From: Phoronis australis
Lineage: Eukaryota; Phoronida; Phoronidae
DNA: 64,000 nucleotides
Reading direction: 5' to 3'
NCBI GenBank assembly: GCA_002633005.1
Contig: NMRA01000217.1
Span: 167,285-231,284 of the forward strand
Of this stretch, positions 13,420-25,957 are shown one piece after another. The position numbers and the translations under genes are program-made. The notes below the pieces were generated by a model. The model did not search any database. It saw nothing but the letters and a program-made list of their open reading frames with translations, and had not been told where the DNA came from. Position 1 is the first letter of the stretch, and the number at the start of each line of letters is the position of its first letter.

Positions 13420-16417
13420 CCGCACCTGGTATATCTCTTATCGTGTTGCATAAAATTCCAAGATCTCTATTGTGGCCTCAAGTGATTAGCTGTGCATAGT
13501 CTTTTTATTTTACTGATATTCGTGGGCAATAAACAAAAATATTTGTTCTAAACAAATGTAAACACGACATTGATTAATCGCATTATGGCCGTTTCACAAG
13601 GATATTTTAATAAACCTTGGCACAATACTATATGTAAGGTAGGCTCTCTCGCACTTGAATACGCGAGTTAAACACCTGCTCTGACCGAGCAATGTGCCCA
13701 GGCACACCTGTGTTCGTCCCACCTTAATAGCTAACGATACGCCTGTTTGTATCACATCTTATCGGTAACAATTTGCGAAGTGTTATGACTGGTGACCGCG
13801 GTTGACTATCAGTTATACAATGATTACAACCTCGGCTGTTGATGCCTGTTAATACCAGTGCGAAGTTTTTGGAAGGCTGTCCTTAGGTAGGATTTCTCAT
13901 ATTATTTCGCTTTATCCTGCTAAATGATGCAGTTAAAACTATGCACATGTTCAACTACCTAATTACTTTAATTCGGAGAGTAATAAACACCTGTAGCTAA
14001 CCGTTTGTACTATGGGCTTAGTGGTGTAGTACAAGACAAAATAGTGTAGGGACCCTGAATATGAAGAAGAACTAAAATTTGTAAATACGATTACCTTATA
14101 CTGTAACAAGAAGATACAAAATATAACCTTAAATTTACTTAAATTTAGTCAAAAGTATGGTGAAAAATAAAATTTTACAGAGTGGAACCTTCCCTGGCAA
14201 TGAAAAAGCGAGGAAACGCCGTCCCCCGCGCCCCCCTTTGATGTAACCTTATACTGGGAAATTTTTGCCTCCAGGACGACAATTTGACATCTTTAATCAC
14301 TAAAATGTGAATTCGTGTTGCCGTTCTCTTGGCGCATCTAAGATATCGCAAGGGGCCCAACCCTCATTTCGCAACTTCGGAAGGAAAAGTGCTCGCGTAT
14401 CCCATCTCCCCTTGTGTCGAGTGTACTGTTAAAGAAATGTCCATCAGTGCAACTGGATAATAGAATTGTATAGCGCCTTTTTGATCAGTCAGACATTCTG
14501 TGTGTATCTTATTATTTTAAAAAATATAAGGATGAGACCACGTGTTTCATTTGATGGGTTTTAACAACTTTTACACAAACCGCTATCAATGTTAGCTATT
14601 TTGATTATGGTATAGTAAATGTCTATTGTTTGCTAATGATGATTGCAGTAAATAAAATTTTCAACTCCATTCTGACTAGATGTTCTCCAATGTCCTGGCA
14701 GCGTTTCTCTTTGTCGTGACAGCATGTTTTGGAAAACAAATTGCACACATTCCTTTGGTTTGTTTTCAAAACAGAGCGGACAAAAAGCTGTTGTCGATAG
14801 TATTATATAACAACATTCCTGAATTAAAAATCTATGCTCATAAAATTATGCAAATTAAAGGCCAGTGTAACGTACATTCCAACGAGTAATAATCGACCAC
14901 TTTGTCGAACCTCTCAAAAGTCATTGAGGTGACACTTCAGTGGTCATTACGTGAAAACAACTATTCAGCGAGACACAAAACACGCGGTATCGGACTCAGG
15001 TATGTTAAGATGATTCATAACAGCTTTCTACGGCACCTGTGTTAATGCCTTGAAAGCTGATCCGGTGGACAAGTGATAACAATTGGCGCACGCTATAAAG
15101 GCTAACAATCACTTGGCCTACAAGTAATTGTGTTCATCGTGTTTACAATACTTTTTGTATAATGTACCTTTTGCCCTCATTTAGTAGTATTCGGTAAAAC
15201 CTGGACAGGTGCCAAAGAAGAAGGTATCGGTTGTCGCTAATCGAAACCGATTACTAATAGTCTACTTATCTCAACTTATCAAGGGAATTCTGACCAAGTC
15301 ATTTTGGTGACGAAAATCGTCTTTTAAAATCTTAAGAATGACTTGTATCTCATGTGTAAAGGATTGGGCATTACATGGAATATGGTGAATTTTCAAGTTT
15401 AGGAGGTGGAAACGATTCCTTGGCCGCGCATCATCTAAACAAATTCCAGCCAGCTTCGTTCCCCTAAACACCAGTTGGGGACCGGCAAGCAATGGAAATT
15501 TCCCACAGGTTTGGTGTCCGACACTGCTGTTGGGCAAGGGGGCCTTAGCTGGAATGTGGAGATGCGGACATGGAATCGTTTCCACTCCTTGAACATTCAC
15601 GGACCATGGTCCATATCGAGCTCTTGCAGCAGAGGCTCCCTCTTGCGTTCTTATTAGTGATTAGAAAAACGTGAACAATGATCTATGACTCATGTCACGA
15701 CACCATTGTACTCAGTGAACTCCTGACCTAATAAACGTGCACCACTCGAAAGTGGTGTATTTTTTCAAGGAAACCGTTATCTGAAATTGTAGAGGTCTAT
15801 GATACCACTCTAGCTTGACACAGTTTGTGGCATTGTGAGTTATCTTACAACACTCTCACACAGACATTAATATTTGAACGAACCGAATCTAGTCCAGGGA
15901 CCAGGCATAAATATATGTATTTAAGTGTAAACGTGTTTTTAACCTCTTTATTTTGGGTCCTATTTTCATGTACTACACCAAAAGCTGTTTTCGTCTCGGC
16001 TCTCAATGTCCTCACACTGTCGATTCTTTGCAATAAACTTTACACCCTGTGAGTCCGCATAGGTGGCTTATTTACATGTAAGCCTATAGATACATATATG
16101 TGCAACCCACGGAGAGACTTTTTCTCTAATTACTATTTACACGCGTCACGACGAACACTTGTTTAACGGGATATGAAATATGAGTCTACAATTTTGATTT
16201 CTTATTAAAATAGCTCAATGGTTAGCCACACAAGATTCTGTATCTGTAACCAATTAAAATTTTCCCACATGAACGATCATGTACATGACTAAGTGTAGAA
16301 ACCGCGATTTGATTACATATGCTTCAAGTTTGTAATAAAACTAGCAGCTCAAATTGATCACACGTTTGAAATTTAATTGAATTCCTTTCTAATATTACTT
16401 CTGAAAAATAAACAAAA
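13420..16417. other. intergenic region upstream of the ETS gene
   Basis: No frame here has recognisable protein features. The foldback MITE at 15.4 kb is the only clear structure. The ETS promoter is probably in or near the end of this stretch, but I see no clear TATA box. Confidence 0.5.
15393..15593. mobile_element. foldback MITE
   Basis: The arms GGAGGTGGAAACGATTCC (15402-15419) and GGAATCGTTTCCACTCC (15572-15588) are inverted. Weaker pairing continues inward (CCGCGCATC with GATGCGGAC). There is no coding content. Confidence 0.55.
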
Positions 16418-16502
16418 GTGGCCCAAACGAATAGCCGAGATTCACGTAAAACCGGTCAAATAGATATCGGTTGTCCCGACACTGTCTACAAGCCAATCAC
16501 AG
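16418..16502 (+). other. possible 5' non-coding exon of the ETS gene
   Basis: A strong donor (CAG|GTAAG) lies at 16502/16503, and a good acceptor (CATTACAG) lies at 17208, 57 bases before the ETS start codon. The pair would define an intron of about 706 bases and a leader exon ending here. The 5' end of this exon is not defined by the sequence. This is inference only. Confidence 0.3.
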
Positions 16503-17265
16503 GTAAGCGATTTATCTACCTCGAAATATTTAGCTATTTGAATTATCGCTTTCCCAGTATCAACTTTTATTACAAACTGTGGACAAATGTTTGTTTACAG
16601 TTAACCTGGCCAGTCGTCCAGCAGCAGACGTGCTGCGGTGTGTTGGTTAAACATATTCATTGCGGGGGAGGGCAAATATTATTGTGTTCGAGTGACTGTT
16701 TTGTAATTACCGCGCGCTGATCGTCTGGCCAGTAACCAATCGAGAGAAGATCGCATAAAAGCGTTGATGTCCCAGAATTGATTCATAACATTTTACAACC
16801 CGGCACACGTAACTTGGTAGTTTTACAGGGACTCATCTGTATTCTATCTGAGGGAGCTATTGTTATGAGGTTTGTCTGAGTTTTTATTTAATGTATGCAA
16901 GAGGATCCGAAAGTGCATACGATTTAGGTTTAATGTTTCTAGAATTGCTGTTTTGTCGTATTTTTATCACCATTCACTGGAATTAAATCTCATGAGGCAA
17001 TTTTGTGTTTAATGACGGGGTTGAAAAGTGTTCGTAGAGGCAAACGGGAAATTTACCAGGACGTGAATGACTTGTTGCCGATATTTCATTTGGCGTCGGT
17101 GCTTTACTGTTGGTGTTAAAAGTCACAAATGTTCATAATCTTTACTTACAACGAACTTTCGACCAATGGTTATCATTCGATTTATTTTTCCACTGCTTTT
17201 CATTACAGAAACTTTCCGCTCCAAAAGTGAAGTCAACTGGCAAAAGTCGATAACGCTACCTCAAA

Positions 17266-20200
17266 ATGATGAACGCTTATGACCTGCACGACTTGTCGGA
17301 ATATTCCATGGATTTCCCGAACACGTTGGACTATACTTTCGAACCAATGAACAACAACAACAATTACTTCCCTAGAGTTGAGAAAAGGTCTCGCGATTCT
17401 GGATTCTTTGGATTCGGAGATGCAGCTGATACCGTGCATTCACAGATGGACCTGCCACCGAACCAGTGGTTCAGTGGTCCGAAAGCCGTTCCCGTAAGCC
17501 ATTGTGGGGATTGCAAACCTGAGGACTTGAGTTTTAATCAAGACGAAGACAGTTGGGCCTTGAATGATTTAGAACCGTCACTTTTCCCCGAACCTATGAC
17601 TGTAAACACGCACGATGCGGCTTTCAGGCGCCATTCAGCTCCTGTTGGCAGCTCGCAGACAACAGTGGGGCAGCTGTACCAAGAGCAGACTACGTATCCC
17701 ACGCGACCGTACTCTCGCGACTCGCTGCTGGAATCCATGCCTTCACCGGCTTCTTCCGTTACCTCCTCCGTATACAGCTCGGAAAACTTACTAAGTTCTT
17801 GTGAGGATCTGCTGGTCGCGAGTCATGATGAACTGGAGGACGATAGGTAAGTTTGCAACTATCAGGCTCAGTTGTGTTATTTTTTTCCATTCGCTGTTGC
17901 CTGTGCCGAGTTCCGTAAACGCGAGAATCTGGCGAAGGAAGCTGGCTTGATTGCGTGTTTCGCTTGTAATACATGGTGATATCTCGCGAAGTCTTGCGTG
18001 ATCCACCGTTTTAGCGAGGTTTTGCGTCTTCGAAACGTGCGCCTATTCAGTTTCATCGGTGCATTAAAAAATATATAAGGAAAATTCACTTTTGGTGGCT
18101 TTGTGTGAAAACTTCTTGCAAACTGCAATCTGTGAAATATTTTTATGTGACAGCTTGATTCCCACAGTCCCTCAAATTGGTTTACCTGTTCTTGAAAGTG
18201 GCATTTTTGCATTCTTTCTAATCTTTTTGTTTCAAAACTAGAAAATGAGTGAAACAATTCAAGTACAAGAAGTGGCTGAAAGTTGTAATTCGTCACAGAC
18301 AGGATGAAGGAGAAATTATGAATGACTCACACCACTCGTTTTACTTTCAGTTACGCGAGACATACGCGCCCCCACTCGTACCACGAACAATTAAGTCAGG
18401 ACCAATGGAGTGGTGGCCACGGAGTGCCAATCAAACGCGAAGATCAGGGACGAGGTTACGATTGTAAATTCAGATGTGAGTCACCGGTGAAGCGGGAAAA
18501 AGTCGGTAAGTTAGATAATGCAGGCGATGTGGGAGAGTCGGGTTACGAACGATTAACAAATATATTCTGCACTAAACATTAAGGACACGAGTGGACCATG
18601 GTATATTACGTCAGATACTTTCAAGATGTTGTGCTAATGAAAAAAGCTTATCGGTTTCACTTGGAACAGCAACCAAAGGCGCGATCATTTAGACATAGAA
18701 CCTACCTTTTAAAATACCGAAATACGTTCAGTTCATGTCTCGTGAATTAAAATTAGCTTTTATTTATTGGTTTCTTGTTTTCTTCTTCAGAGATTTCACC
18801 CAGTCAACTGCAGTTGTATAGATCACTTCTGAAAGACAAGACTCAGACAGGTCAGTTCAGTGATAGTTAGACATCCCGGCTGTGTTTACAACTGCACGAT
18901 AAACAGTAGTAACACGTCATTCAATGCCTTGTCGAACTGTCAACTTGCGATAAGAATACAGCCAATCACAGTGGAGACATTGACATCACCTAAGTCTAGT
19001 GGCCAATAACATCTAGCTAAACGATTTTCCTTGACGAATAAACACCTTATTCAAACATTTATCTCATATTTGTCAACCATTCAGGGCGTTCTCGCTCGAG
19101 TAAACAAGTTCAATAAGGTTATGAATGAGTGTGTCTAATCCGACGGACAGTCAGGATGATGCAGTTCCCAGAAAAGTGAATGGCTGAGTTTGCTTGGAAA
19201 GTTGACAGTCACGCAGTGCAAACGTAGGCCTCGTGAACAATCACATCTTTGTGAGATGATGATAACGCCTGGTCGAGAATCAATGAATTTATATTGACTC
19301 TTTCTTCGAACAGTGGGCTTGAGTTTGTCACCGCCGGCGTGTCGGACAGGGTTCATCGTGGTTTCATAAAGATGAAAAGGGGTCAATTACGCTCACGGGC
19401 GATTAAGCGCCTTAGCGCGCGGTTGGCGTGCAAGAACAGAAGTTATGAATTACATGTAGATCACTTACACTGCTATAAAATCTGTCTCCATTTTTTCGCT
19501 GCTTAATTAGGAAAGGTTTGTTAACAAGTGACAAGGCGTTATCAGTCGTCGGGACAATGCTCAGCGCATAAAATGACACACCGTGAAAAACCAGCTTGTA
19601 TAGGTCTCACCACTGACAAGTTCTCTCGAAGCCCGAAACCACCTCCATTTTGACTGAGGAACAATGCGAGACCACCTCAAAAGTTATTTTTAGTGCCACT
19701 AGTTTGCCTGTTTGTATTTTGCTTTTATCGCCAGCCTCCGTTTTAAAGAAGACTCCCGAGAAACAAAAATGTAGCAGCGGGATTGTAAAAATGGTTTGTG
19801 AACTATTCCCGTTCCCTACCTTGCTGTAGAAGGACACCCTTACCACCCCTGATGTACTCTTTGCAGTTAAGACTCCGGAGCATATTTATTTAATCACTTC
19901 AACTGCAGAAAAATAAGAAGATTTTGTTGCTTCAAATGTATTTTTTTAAAAGCGAAGTATTTGTGACAATATCTCGAGCTGGACCCGGCCTGAGATGGCG
20001 AATTAAGACGATCTTTTTCATTTATGTGCATCGAAACAAATCATGATCTTTGATGCTGGTATAAAAATATCCAATGCCGCCTGTCCTTGCATTTTCTAAT
20101 AATATTTGCGGAAAAGTAAATCGGTGTCACTGTCTCCAGTAAAATTTCACAGTCACAAATGAATTGTAAAGTTGTGAAAATTCATAAAATATGTTCCTGT

Positions 20201-20973
20201 TTCAATTCCAAACTATTCAAAACCAGTCGAAATCGTGATCAACAAGGATTCACCAAGTTTAATTATTTTAGGTTTTAATAATTAAACCAAACTATAGATG
20301 GTCCACAAATGCACTGGGAATGGGCGAATCGAAGATCAGTAGATGGCTCTGGTTTAACATCCTTCACAGTTCTTGTTGCTACACGTCAATTTGGCAAGGC
20401 CATGTTCGATGAAGATAGTTTTGTTCGCAAGCTCCTTGAGTTAAACTCCACGTTTGATAATTTTACTGTTTAATTTCAGGTGGTGGTCAAATCCAGTTGT
20501 GGCAGTTCTTGCTGGAACTTCTTGTTGAAGACAAATGCGATAACTGTATTGTATGGGAAAACAACGATGGCGAATTTAAAATGGCGAAAACCGACGAAGT
20601 CGCGCGGTTGTGGGGTCAGCGGAAAAACAAACCAAATATGACTTACGACAAATTGAGCCGCGCGCTTCGATATTACTACGACAAAATGTACCTCACCAAA
20701 GTACACGGGAAGCGTTACACTTACAAATTTCACTTTCATCGCATCGCGCAAGGCATGCGGCGCGTGCCACAAGCGGTTGCTAACCTGGCCCAAGAGCAGC
20801 TCATTCAGGAAGTTCGACGACTGCAGATGCAGGAACAACCGCAGCAAGCGATGACGTCACAGAATTACCGAGCTGCCCCACCACCAAGTTACTGGGAGCA
20901 CATGATGCGGACGAAGGCTGCTGAGAGCTATCAGCAGGCTGGTGGAGAGTTTAAGTACCCCTCTTCATATTAA
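17266..20973 (+). CDS. ETS-domain transcription factor, ERG/FLI-like, 4 coding exons
   Basis: Exons are 17266-17846, 18351-18505, 18791-18850 and 20480-20973. All introns are GT-AG and phases agree (2, 1, 1), giving 429 residues. The last exon carries the whole ETS winged-helix domain (about residues 266-355). It begins with a [15 protein letters not shown] core, and its recognition helix includes [12 protein letters not shown] followed by [11 protein letters not shown] proteins bind GGA(A/T) sites in the nucleus and regulate transcription. The intron just before GGGQIQLW, and a C-terminal tail with a PPPSYW patch, recall the ERG/FLI/FEV group. No pointed (PNT) domain is visible. Residues 1-265 are Ser/Pro/Asp-rich and look disordered. 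Exon 2 encodes two sumoylation-type motifs, IKRE and VKRE. The start is the first ATG of the open frame; a strong acceptor at 17208 implies an upstream non-coding exon. The ETS call is secure; the subfamily is not. Confidence 0.9.
17900..18035 (+). repeat. dispersed repeat family R1, in ETS intron 1
   Basis: It shares TGTTTCGCTTGTAATACATG, GATATCTCGCGAAGTCTTGC and TTTTAGCGAGGTTTTGCG with the other R1 copies. It lies just after the exon 1 donor. Confidence 0.45.
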
Positions 20974-22060
20974 CCGGCACCTCAACAGCACCTCGTCAGC
21001 TTTTTCCTTATTATTTATTTTTCTGTATATAGTTTATCAAAGCTTTGTTACTAGTTGCTTCGTGCTTGTAAATACTATAAAATTGTGGTGTTTGTGCTAA
21101 GATTGGTTTGTTAAACTCATCCGCTAGGCGTCTCTTAGGCGGCAAGGCCTGAGCGAATATTCTCTGAAGTCATTGATCTCAATAAAGGACATGTTAGGCG
21201 TAGCCATTTCACGCGCTGGCGCCTATTGTCTTTTTGTACAGTTTTGTATGTTTAGGGGAATGTGTAGGATTTATGTATGAGTTTGTTTTGAAAATGAGAA
21301 ATTGTGTGGTTCCCCGTGAATGGCCTGCTATTTGGAGCTTCAGTCGCTGCTTTTTGTTCTCGCTTATGGCACAGTAACTTTGTGCTTAATAACTCACCTA
21401 CGAATCACTGCCGCAGTTACAGATATTTATTTTATACCATATCCTAGCATTTAGTTCTGTATACCAACTCAATACGGACAACTTTGGTGCCTGTTCCTGG
21501 CTCTTCCAGCATAGAGCGACGACTGCACCAACGCTTGAAACTACTTATAGTACTTTTATATCCAAGAATGTAAGTTGCAGTTTACGTAAAAAAATTCAGT
21601 CTCGACTTTTACTCTCAAAATGCAAGATTTGTCTTCCTACTTAGCTTGCTCCGTGCTGAGTGGTGCGGCACCGAGACACAAACTGTAATATTTTCTTAGG
21701 GTTGAAACTAGCTGTGGATCGCTTACTGCGCGTTCCCTGGAGAAAAGGCATTAAAATATCTAAATGTTCTGCTAAGTAGTTACTCAGGGTTAGAAGTAGG
21801 GCGTAATTAAGTGACAAATGCCATGGACTGGGGGTGAAAGATGGCAGGCAGAACTAGCCAAAATGTGTCAAAGTTGATTGCCTGGTGATTTTGTAAGTGT
21901 TGAACTTTTGTGCATTTATTTAATGGGTGGCTCTCGTATGATTAACTGGAATGCGGAAAACTATGTGTGAATTATGTCCCTGTAAATGCTTTGTACATAC
22001 ATAATATATTTTTTATCAGAATTTTTTATATCTTTATAAATAAACATTTTGATTGAACGT
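20974..22060 (+). other. 3' UTR of the ETS gene with two poly(A) signals
   Basis: About 1.1 kb of AT-rich, non-coding sequence follows the stop codon. AATAAA hexamers occur at 21181-21186 and 22039-22044, so a short and a long 3' UTR are both possible. ATTTA and TGTAAATA-like motifs of the kind found in unstable mRNAs occur along it. Confidence 0.55.
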
Positions 22061-22529
22061 CACCTTGTTTCTTGGTGAATAGGATGTGACTACGTGTGTC
22101 ATTAGGCGTTCCTCAGATTTTCGAAATTTCCGTCTCAGCAATCGACACTGAACTTTAAACAAAATGGGCTGTCCAGTTCTTTCTGAATCACTGGTGCAAA
22201 CGGTTTCTGCAAAATATAAGTCTGTTTGATAACGCCCCCGTACTCTTCGTAACATCAGCGATCCTAGTGTGGCTTTCTGGTATAATCTCTAACCAGCGCC
22301 ACCTGTGCTATCGGCACGGTCGTCAACTTCGGGAGTGGCCGTATACTAGTAGTAGGGTGGGCAGATTTACGTTATTATTAATATCGAGCATTTACATATT
22401 TAACGCTTTACCATTCTGGACTTGTTGAAGTTTTCAATTTATCTACTTCTGTAACGCGCCATGAAGAAGTTAAGTGACCCTACATCTGAAAATAAACGGC
22501 GTTACTAGTGAAATGCCGGTTCACCGCCC

Positions 22530-22592
22530 GTAGACCATGGGCGGCGCTATGATAGACCTCCCAGTCCCCTATGGTGCGCCGTCCATGCAAGT
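22530..22592. repeat. GGGCGG-type short palindromic module
   Basis: CCATGGGCGGCGCTATGATA and CCTATGGTGCGCCGTCCATG form an inverted pair of about 20 bases. The same motif pair occurs at 33.43-33.54 and 59.34-59.42 kb, so it is a dispersed element or its terminus. Confidence 0.45.
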
Positions 22593-22730
22593 GGGCTAAT
22601 TTGATCAGCTATGAAACAGCCGTGCATCAGGTATGAAATGATATCCCATGCGGTGGAAACGCTTATTTACAAAGTTTAACCAAGTTTGCAATTAGCGAAA
22701 ATAGCAACGGAACGAAATATCTTCTGAAAG

Positions 22731-23092
22731 GATATTAATCTATGTTTTAATGATTTCCACCAATCCGGCGTTCTGTCAGCTGCTAATGCATCATTGGTGT
22801 CAATCTTTCAAGTTAAAGGCAGGAATCAACCAAAAACTCATTCTCCCTATGTCAGAGATTGGATATTATGGTCCTTGGTGGGTGGCCATTCCCAATGTTG
22901 TCGTGTCATTAGCTAAAAGCGCACAGTGGGTCACGCTTGTCCGTTTAGCAGACATCGAAAGGAGATTTCAATTTTTCCTCCTAACTTTGAGGGTTGTCGA
23001 GGGTTGCAGAGCATTATTTTGTTTCAGAGAACTGGATGGGAAAGTCGTTTTTAGTATCTGTTCGTTGGCCTAAACTGGATTTGGTATCCTTG
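22731..23092 (+). repeat. interspersed repeat family K, copy A
   Basis: This is one of five + strand copies (about 22.73, 29.28, 41.49, 52.37 and 59.17 kb). Shared blocks are a GATACTAAACCC-like start, TCTGTCA-CTGCTAATGCATCATTGG, TTATGGTCCTTGGTGGGTGG, CACGCTTGCCCGTTTAGCAG, a TTTGTTTCAGAGA segment and a GGTTTGGTATC end. It has no coding capacity of its own, and the class is not determined. Confidence 0.6.
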
Positions 23093-23212
23093 TAAGTGTT
23101 GTGACTCATTCAGAAAATGAATAAGCTGAATATCTCTTTTATCTCTAACATCTAAGAAGAGAACAGGTGACAAAACCAGACTGGGGTGAAATCTTCAAAA
23201 CAAGGTTAAGTA

Positions 23213-23633
23213 CAGGGGCGGAACCAGAAACTTTGAACTGGGGGAAGGAACTCATACAGTAACATGGCGTTAATATGCTACATATGTATGAAAGCATGTT
23301 CGTGTCATACTCATGCGCGCACCCAGCCTTTAATATGGGAGGCTCGAATTTCTGACTAAGTGGACCTTTTGCTAACAAAAAAGCGGGAGGACTAAAAAAA
23401 CGGGGTACCACCTTCAGAACTGTGTGTCTGTGCATTTTTAGTGGACTTTTGTCTCATTTTCTCGGATTTTTTTTGTTTCTCTGAGGCGGACCTTTTTGCC
23501 CAATTCGCTAAATGTGGGGCACTGTAATTGTGCTTGGACCCCCTTCACAGACTGCTTTGGATGCACGCGGACCTTTGTCTTCGAATATGAGTGGTTGGAC
23601 CCTCTTTCTCCGACATCCAAAATCCGCCACCTC
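23213..23633. mobile_element. hAT-like MITE
   Basis: The left end CAGGGGCGGAACCAG and the right end CAAAATCCGCCACCTC form an inverted pair like the CAGGGGCGGATCCAG termini known from hAT transposon derivatives. The interior block GGCTCGAATTTCTGA with GTGGACCTTTT recurs at about 52.98-53.03 kb. No transposase remains. Confidence 0.55.
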
Positions 23634-24169
23634 AGACTCTATGCAAATACCTACTCGTGAGTCAAAAAATAGGACTATATATTTGTCTTTCTGAGTCAGG
23701 TTTTGCGAATTCAGTGCACGTTTAAAATTCAGCGATCAAGGCGATACGATGGGCTTCGGGCGAATACTTCCCTCTAATTTCACCACTACAGTACTGGATA
23801 TCAAGCAAGAATAGCGTCCGGTGACTGAAAAGTTCCCACACTTTTAGTAAATAGATCGCACGAATACAAAAAATCTATTTCACGCCATTCAGTCACCATA
23901 TTAATTAGACGAAATTTTGAAATTAGCACTTTGGACTATAATTTTTATTCCAGTCCACTTATAAACAGAATATGAGACCATTTAGTTTGTTCAGTGGTAT
24001 CTCAAATATAATCGAAAAGGGCACAATTTGGGAAGGAATTCTATCCTGGCCACGAATTAAAGGGAACTCTTTAATAGGGACTTTTCAGCAGGTGAACGTT
24101 GAACCCTTGCTTTAAGCCCGGCATAGGGAGAAGAAGAGTTTAAAAGATATCGCAAAAATAACCGTTTAG

Positions 24170-25260
24170 GGAATTTATTTATTTATTTTTTATAAATAAG
24201 TACAAAAAACAAACAAATAAGTATACCCATTCATTCACGCATGCACACCTCAGGAGAGACCATTCTCGTATCTCGTATAAAGTAAACAACTTCTACATAG
24301 AGTTAACGTGAACAATGAAATTTTCCCATTTCGCAGAAAAGCTGTCATATACAAAGTTTTTATATGCAATTAATATTTCAGCATTATAGCACTCATAAGT
24401 ATATGTAACAAAGATGTGAAAATTAGATATATTTTGTGACATCTCTGCTTGTAAATGTACTGTTTGGCTATTAGATGCAAAATGTTAAATAGAAACCGTG
24501 CGTCTCATAAAGTCCAAAACTAACACGTTCGTAAGAGAGACGGTTGGGAAGCTGAATGCGACACTTGCATTAGCTTTCCGAATTCCTTCCAGAAATCTTG
24601 TACAAGGTGACATTCCCAAAAAGGTGTGATAGCGTCTCTGGACCTTTATTACAAAAGGAACATCATTTAAAATCCCGAACACGGATTTTGACTAAAAAGG
24701 TATTTGTTGCAATAATCCTGTGTAATATTCTAAATTGGAACCATCTAATGTTAGGATCCTTTGTAATTTCCTAAGGCAATGCGTATATTTTATTCCAATC
24801 TAAACTATCTCCTAACTCTATTTCCCATTTACACTCATGACTTCTAAACGGCAATAAAGACTGAACAAATATGTCTACAACCCTTCAAATCTTTCCGTAA
24901 GTGAGTAATTGTTAAAGGCATGCAAAGAGAGTAGATATTAACACTTTTAAATTTACTTTGAAAGAGACTTTTTGAAACCTTATTAGAACGAAAACAACAC
25001 CATTACATTCTACAAAGTTGATTTTTACATCCAACCTATTTTTCATATGGTTCAAACTAACGAAATCCCCATCAGAGGTATACATATCTCGAATTAATCT
25101 TACGCCTTTTACAAACCAAGGATTACAAAAAACACTTGTGCCTCCGATCGCCAAGTTACTATTAAACCACAAAGGTTGATTCAAAAAGTCCTGTTTACTT
25201 CCAACAATTATTTTCTTGTAGAAAGATGTCATACTTCCAAATACGTCGCGCCAGTAGGCA
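24170..25260 (-). mobile_element. decayed non-LTR retrotransposon (LINE) 3' end
   Basis: On the - strand, frames broken by stops and shifts encode pieces typical of the C-terminal part of a LINE ORF2: LNQPLWFNSNLAIGG, VKGVRLIRDMY and, further on, LFWECHLVQDFWKEFGKL. The 3' end is an AT-rich tail with a short AAAT-type repeat near 24170-24195. No intact frame remains. The direction follows from both the protein pieces and the tail. Confidence 0.7.
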
Positions 25261-25873
25261 TTACGTTCTTACATGTAGCTTACATGTACATCTTTGTCAT
25301 TAGTTGAGCTGAGGAACCTTCAGTATTTTCGAACTCACTAATTGAACCCTTTTGTAGGGAATTATGTCATCCTTTCATGAGGAATTTTTGTCAAATAACG
25401 ACAGAAGATCTGAACTTTTGAATGTAAAAAGTCTTCTCGTCTGAGCAGCACCTCAGTGCAGCGTCGACCGTATATCTCTTTGACAAGAGTTCCCCTTCCA
25501 CGGCTTGCGTAACCTATATTGGGAAAATTTTGGGGGGTATGACTTTAGTCCGATGCATTTGGGCGCTCTCGTAACTACTTCTGTTGGATTCATTCTCCGA
25601 ATTAGGATTTCAGAAAATATGAAAAAACAAAAAATATATCGTAAAAAACATAATATGCGACAAGTCAAAGACAAGGACGAAACAACCCATTCACTTTTAA
25701 TCTGAATGGCTTTGAAATTTTAAAGTTCAGACCGGAGCTGTCCGCTCTACCCTTTTTGATACTAATAACAAGGCACATCTTGGTAATGTGTTCCATTCAC
25801 GGCTTCCGGGCCAGTTTATTCGAACGCCACCTGTTTGGACGAGTTCAGCAAATTTGTCCTCACGTTTACCAGC

Positions 25874-25945
25874 GCGTCAGTGGTGTAATGGTTAGCATAG
25901 TTGCCTTCCAAGCAGTTGATCTGGGTTCGATTCCCGGCTGACGCA
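25874..25945 (+). tRNA. tRNA-Gly (anticodon UCC)
   Basis: The 72-base sequence folds as a full cloverleaf. The acceptor stem GCGTCAG pairs with CTGACGC, leaving A as discriminator. The D arm carries GGTTAGC, the anticodon loop reads CTTCCAA (anticodon TCC), and the T arm contains GGTTCGATTCC, which is also the pol III B box. A run of seven T at 25951 is a pol III terminator. It closely matches animal tRNA-Gly(UCC) and appears functional. No intron is present. Confidence 0.95.
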
Positions 25946-25950
25946 CAGAA

Positions 25951-25957
25951 TTTTTTT
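25951..25957 (+). terminator. pol III T-run terminator of tRNA-Gly
   Basis: Seven consecutive T lie six bases after the tRNA 3' end, the usual arrangement for RNA polymerase III termination. Confidence 0.7.

Noticed and set aside
15271-15600. 109-residue minus-strand frame
   Set aside because: It lies across a foldback MITE; the open frame is explained by the palindrome.
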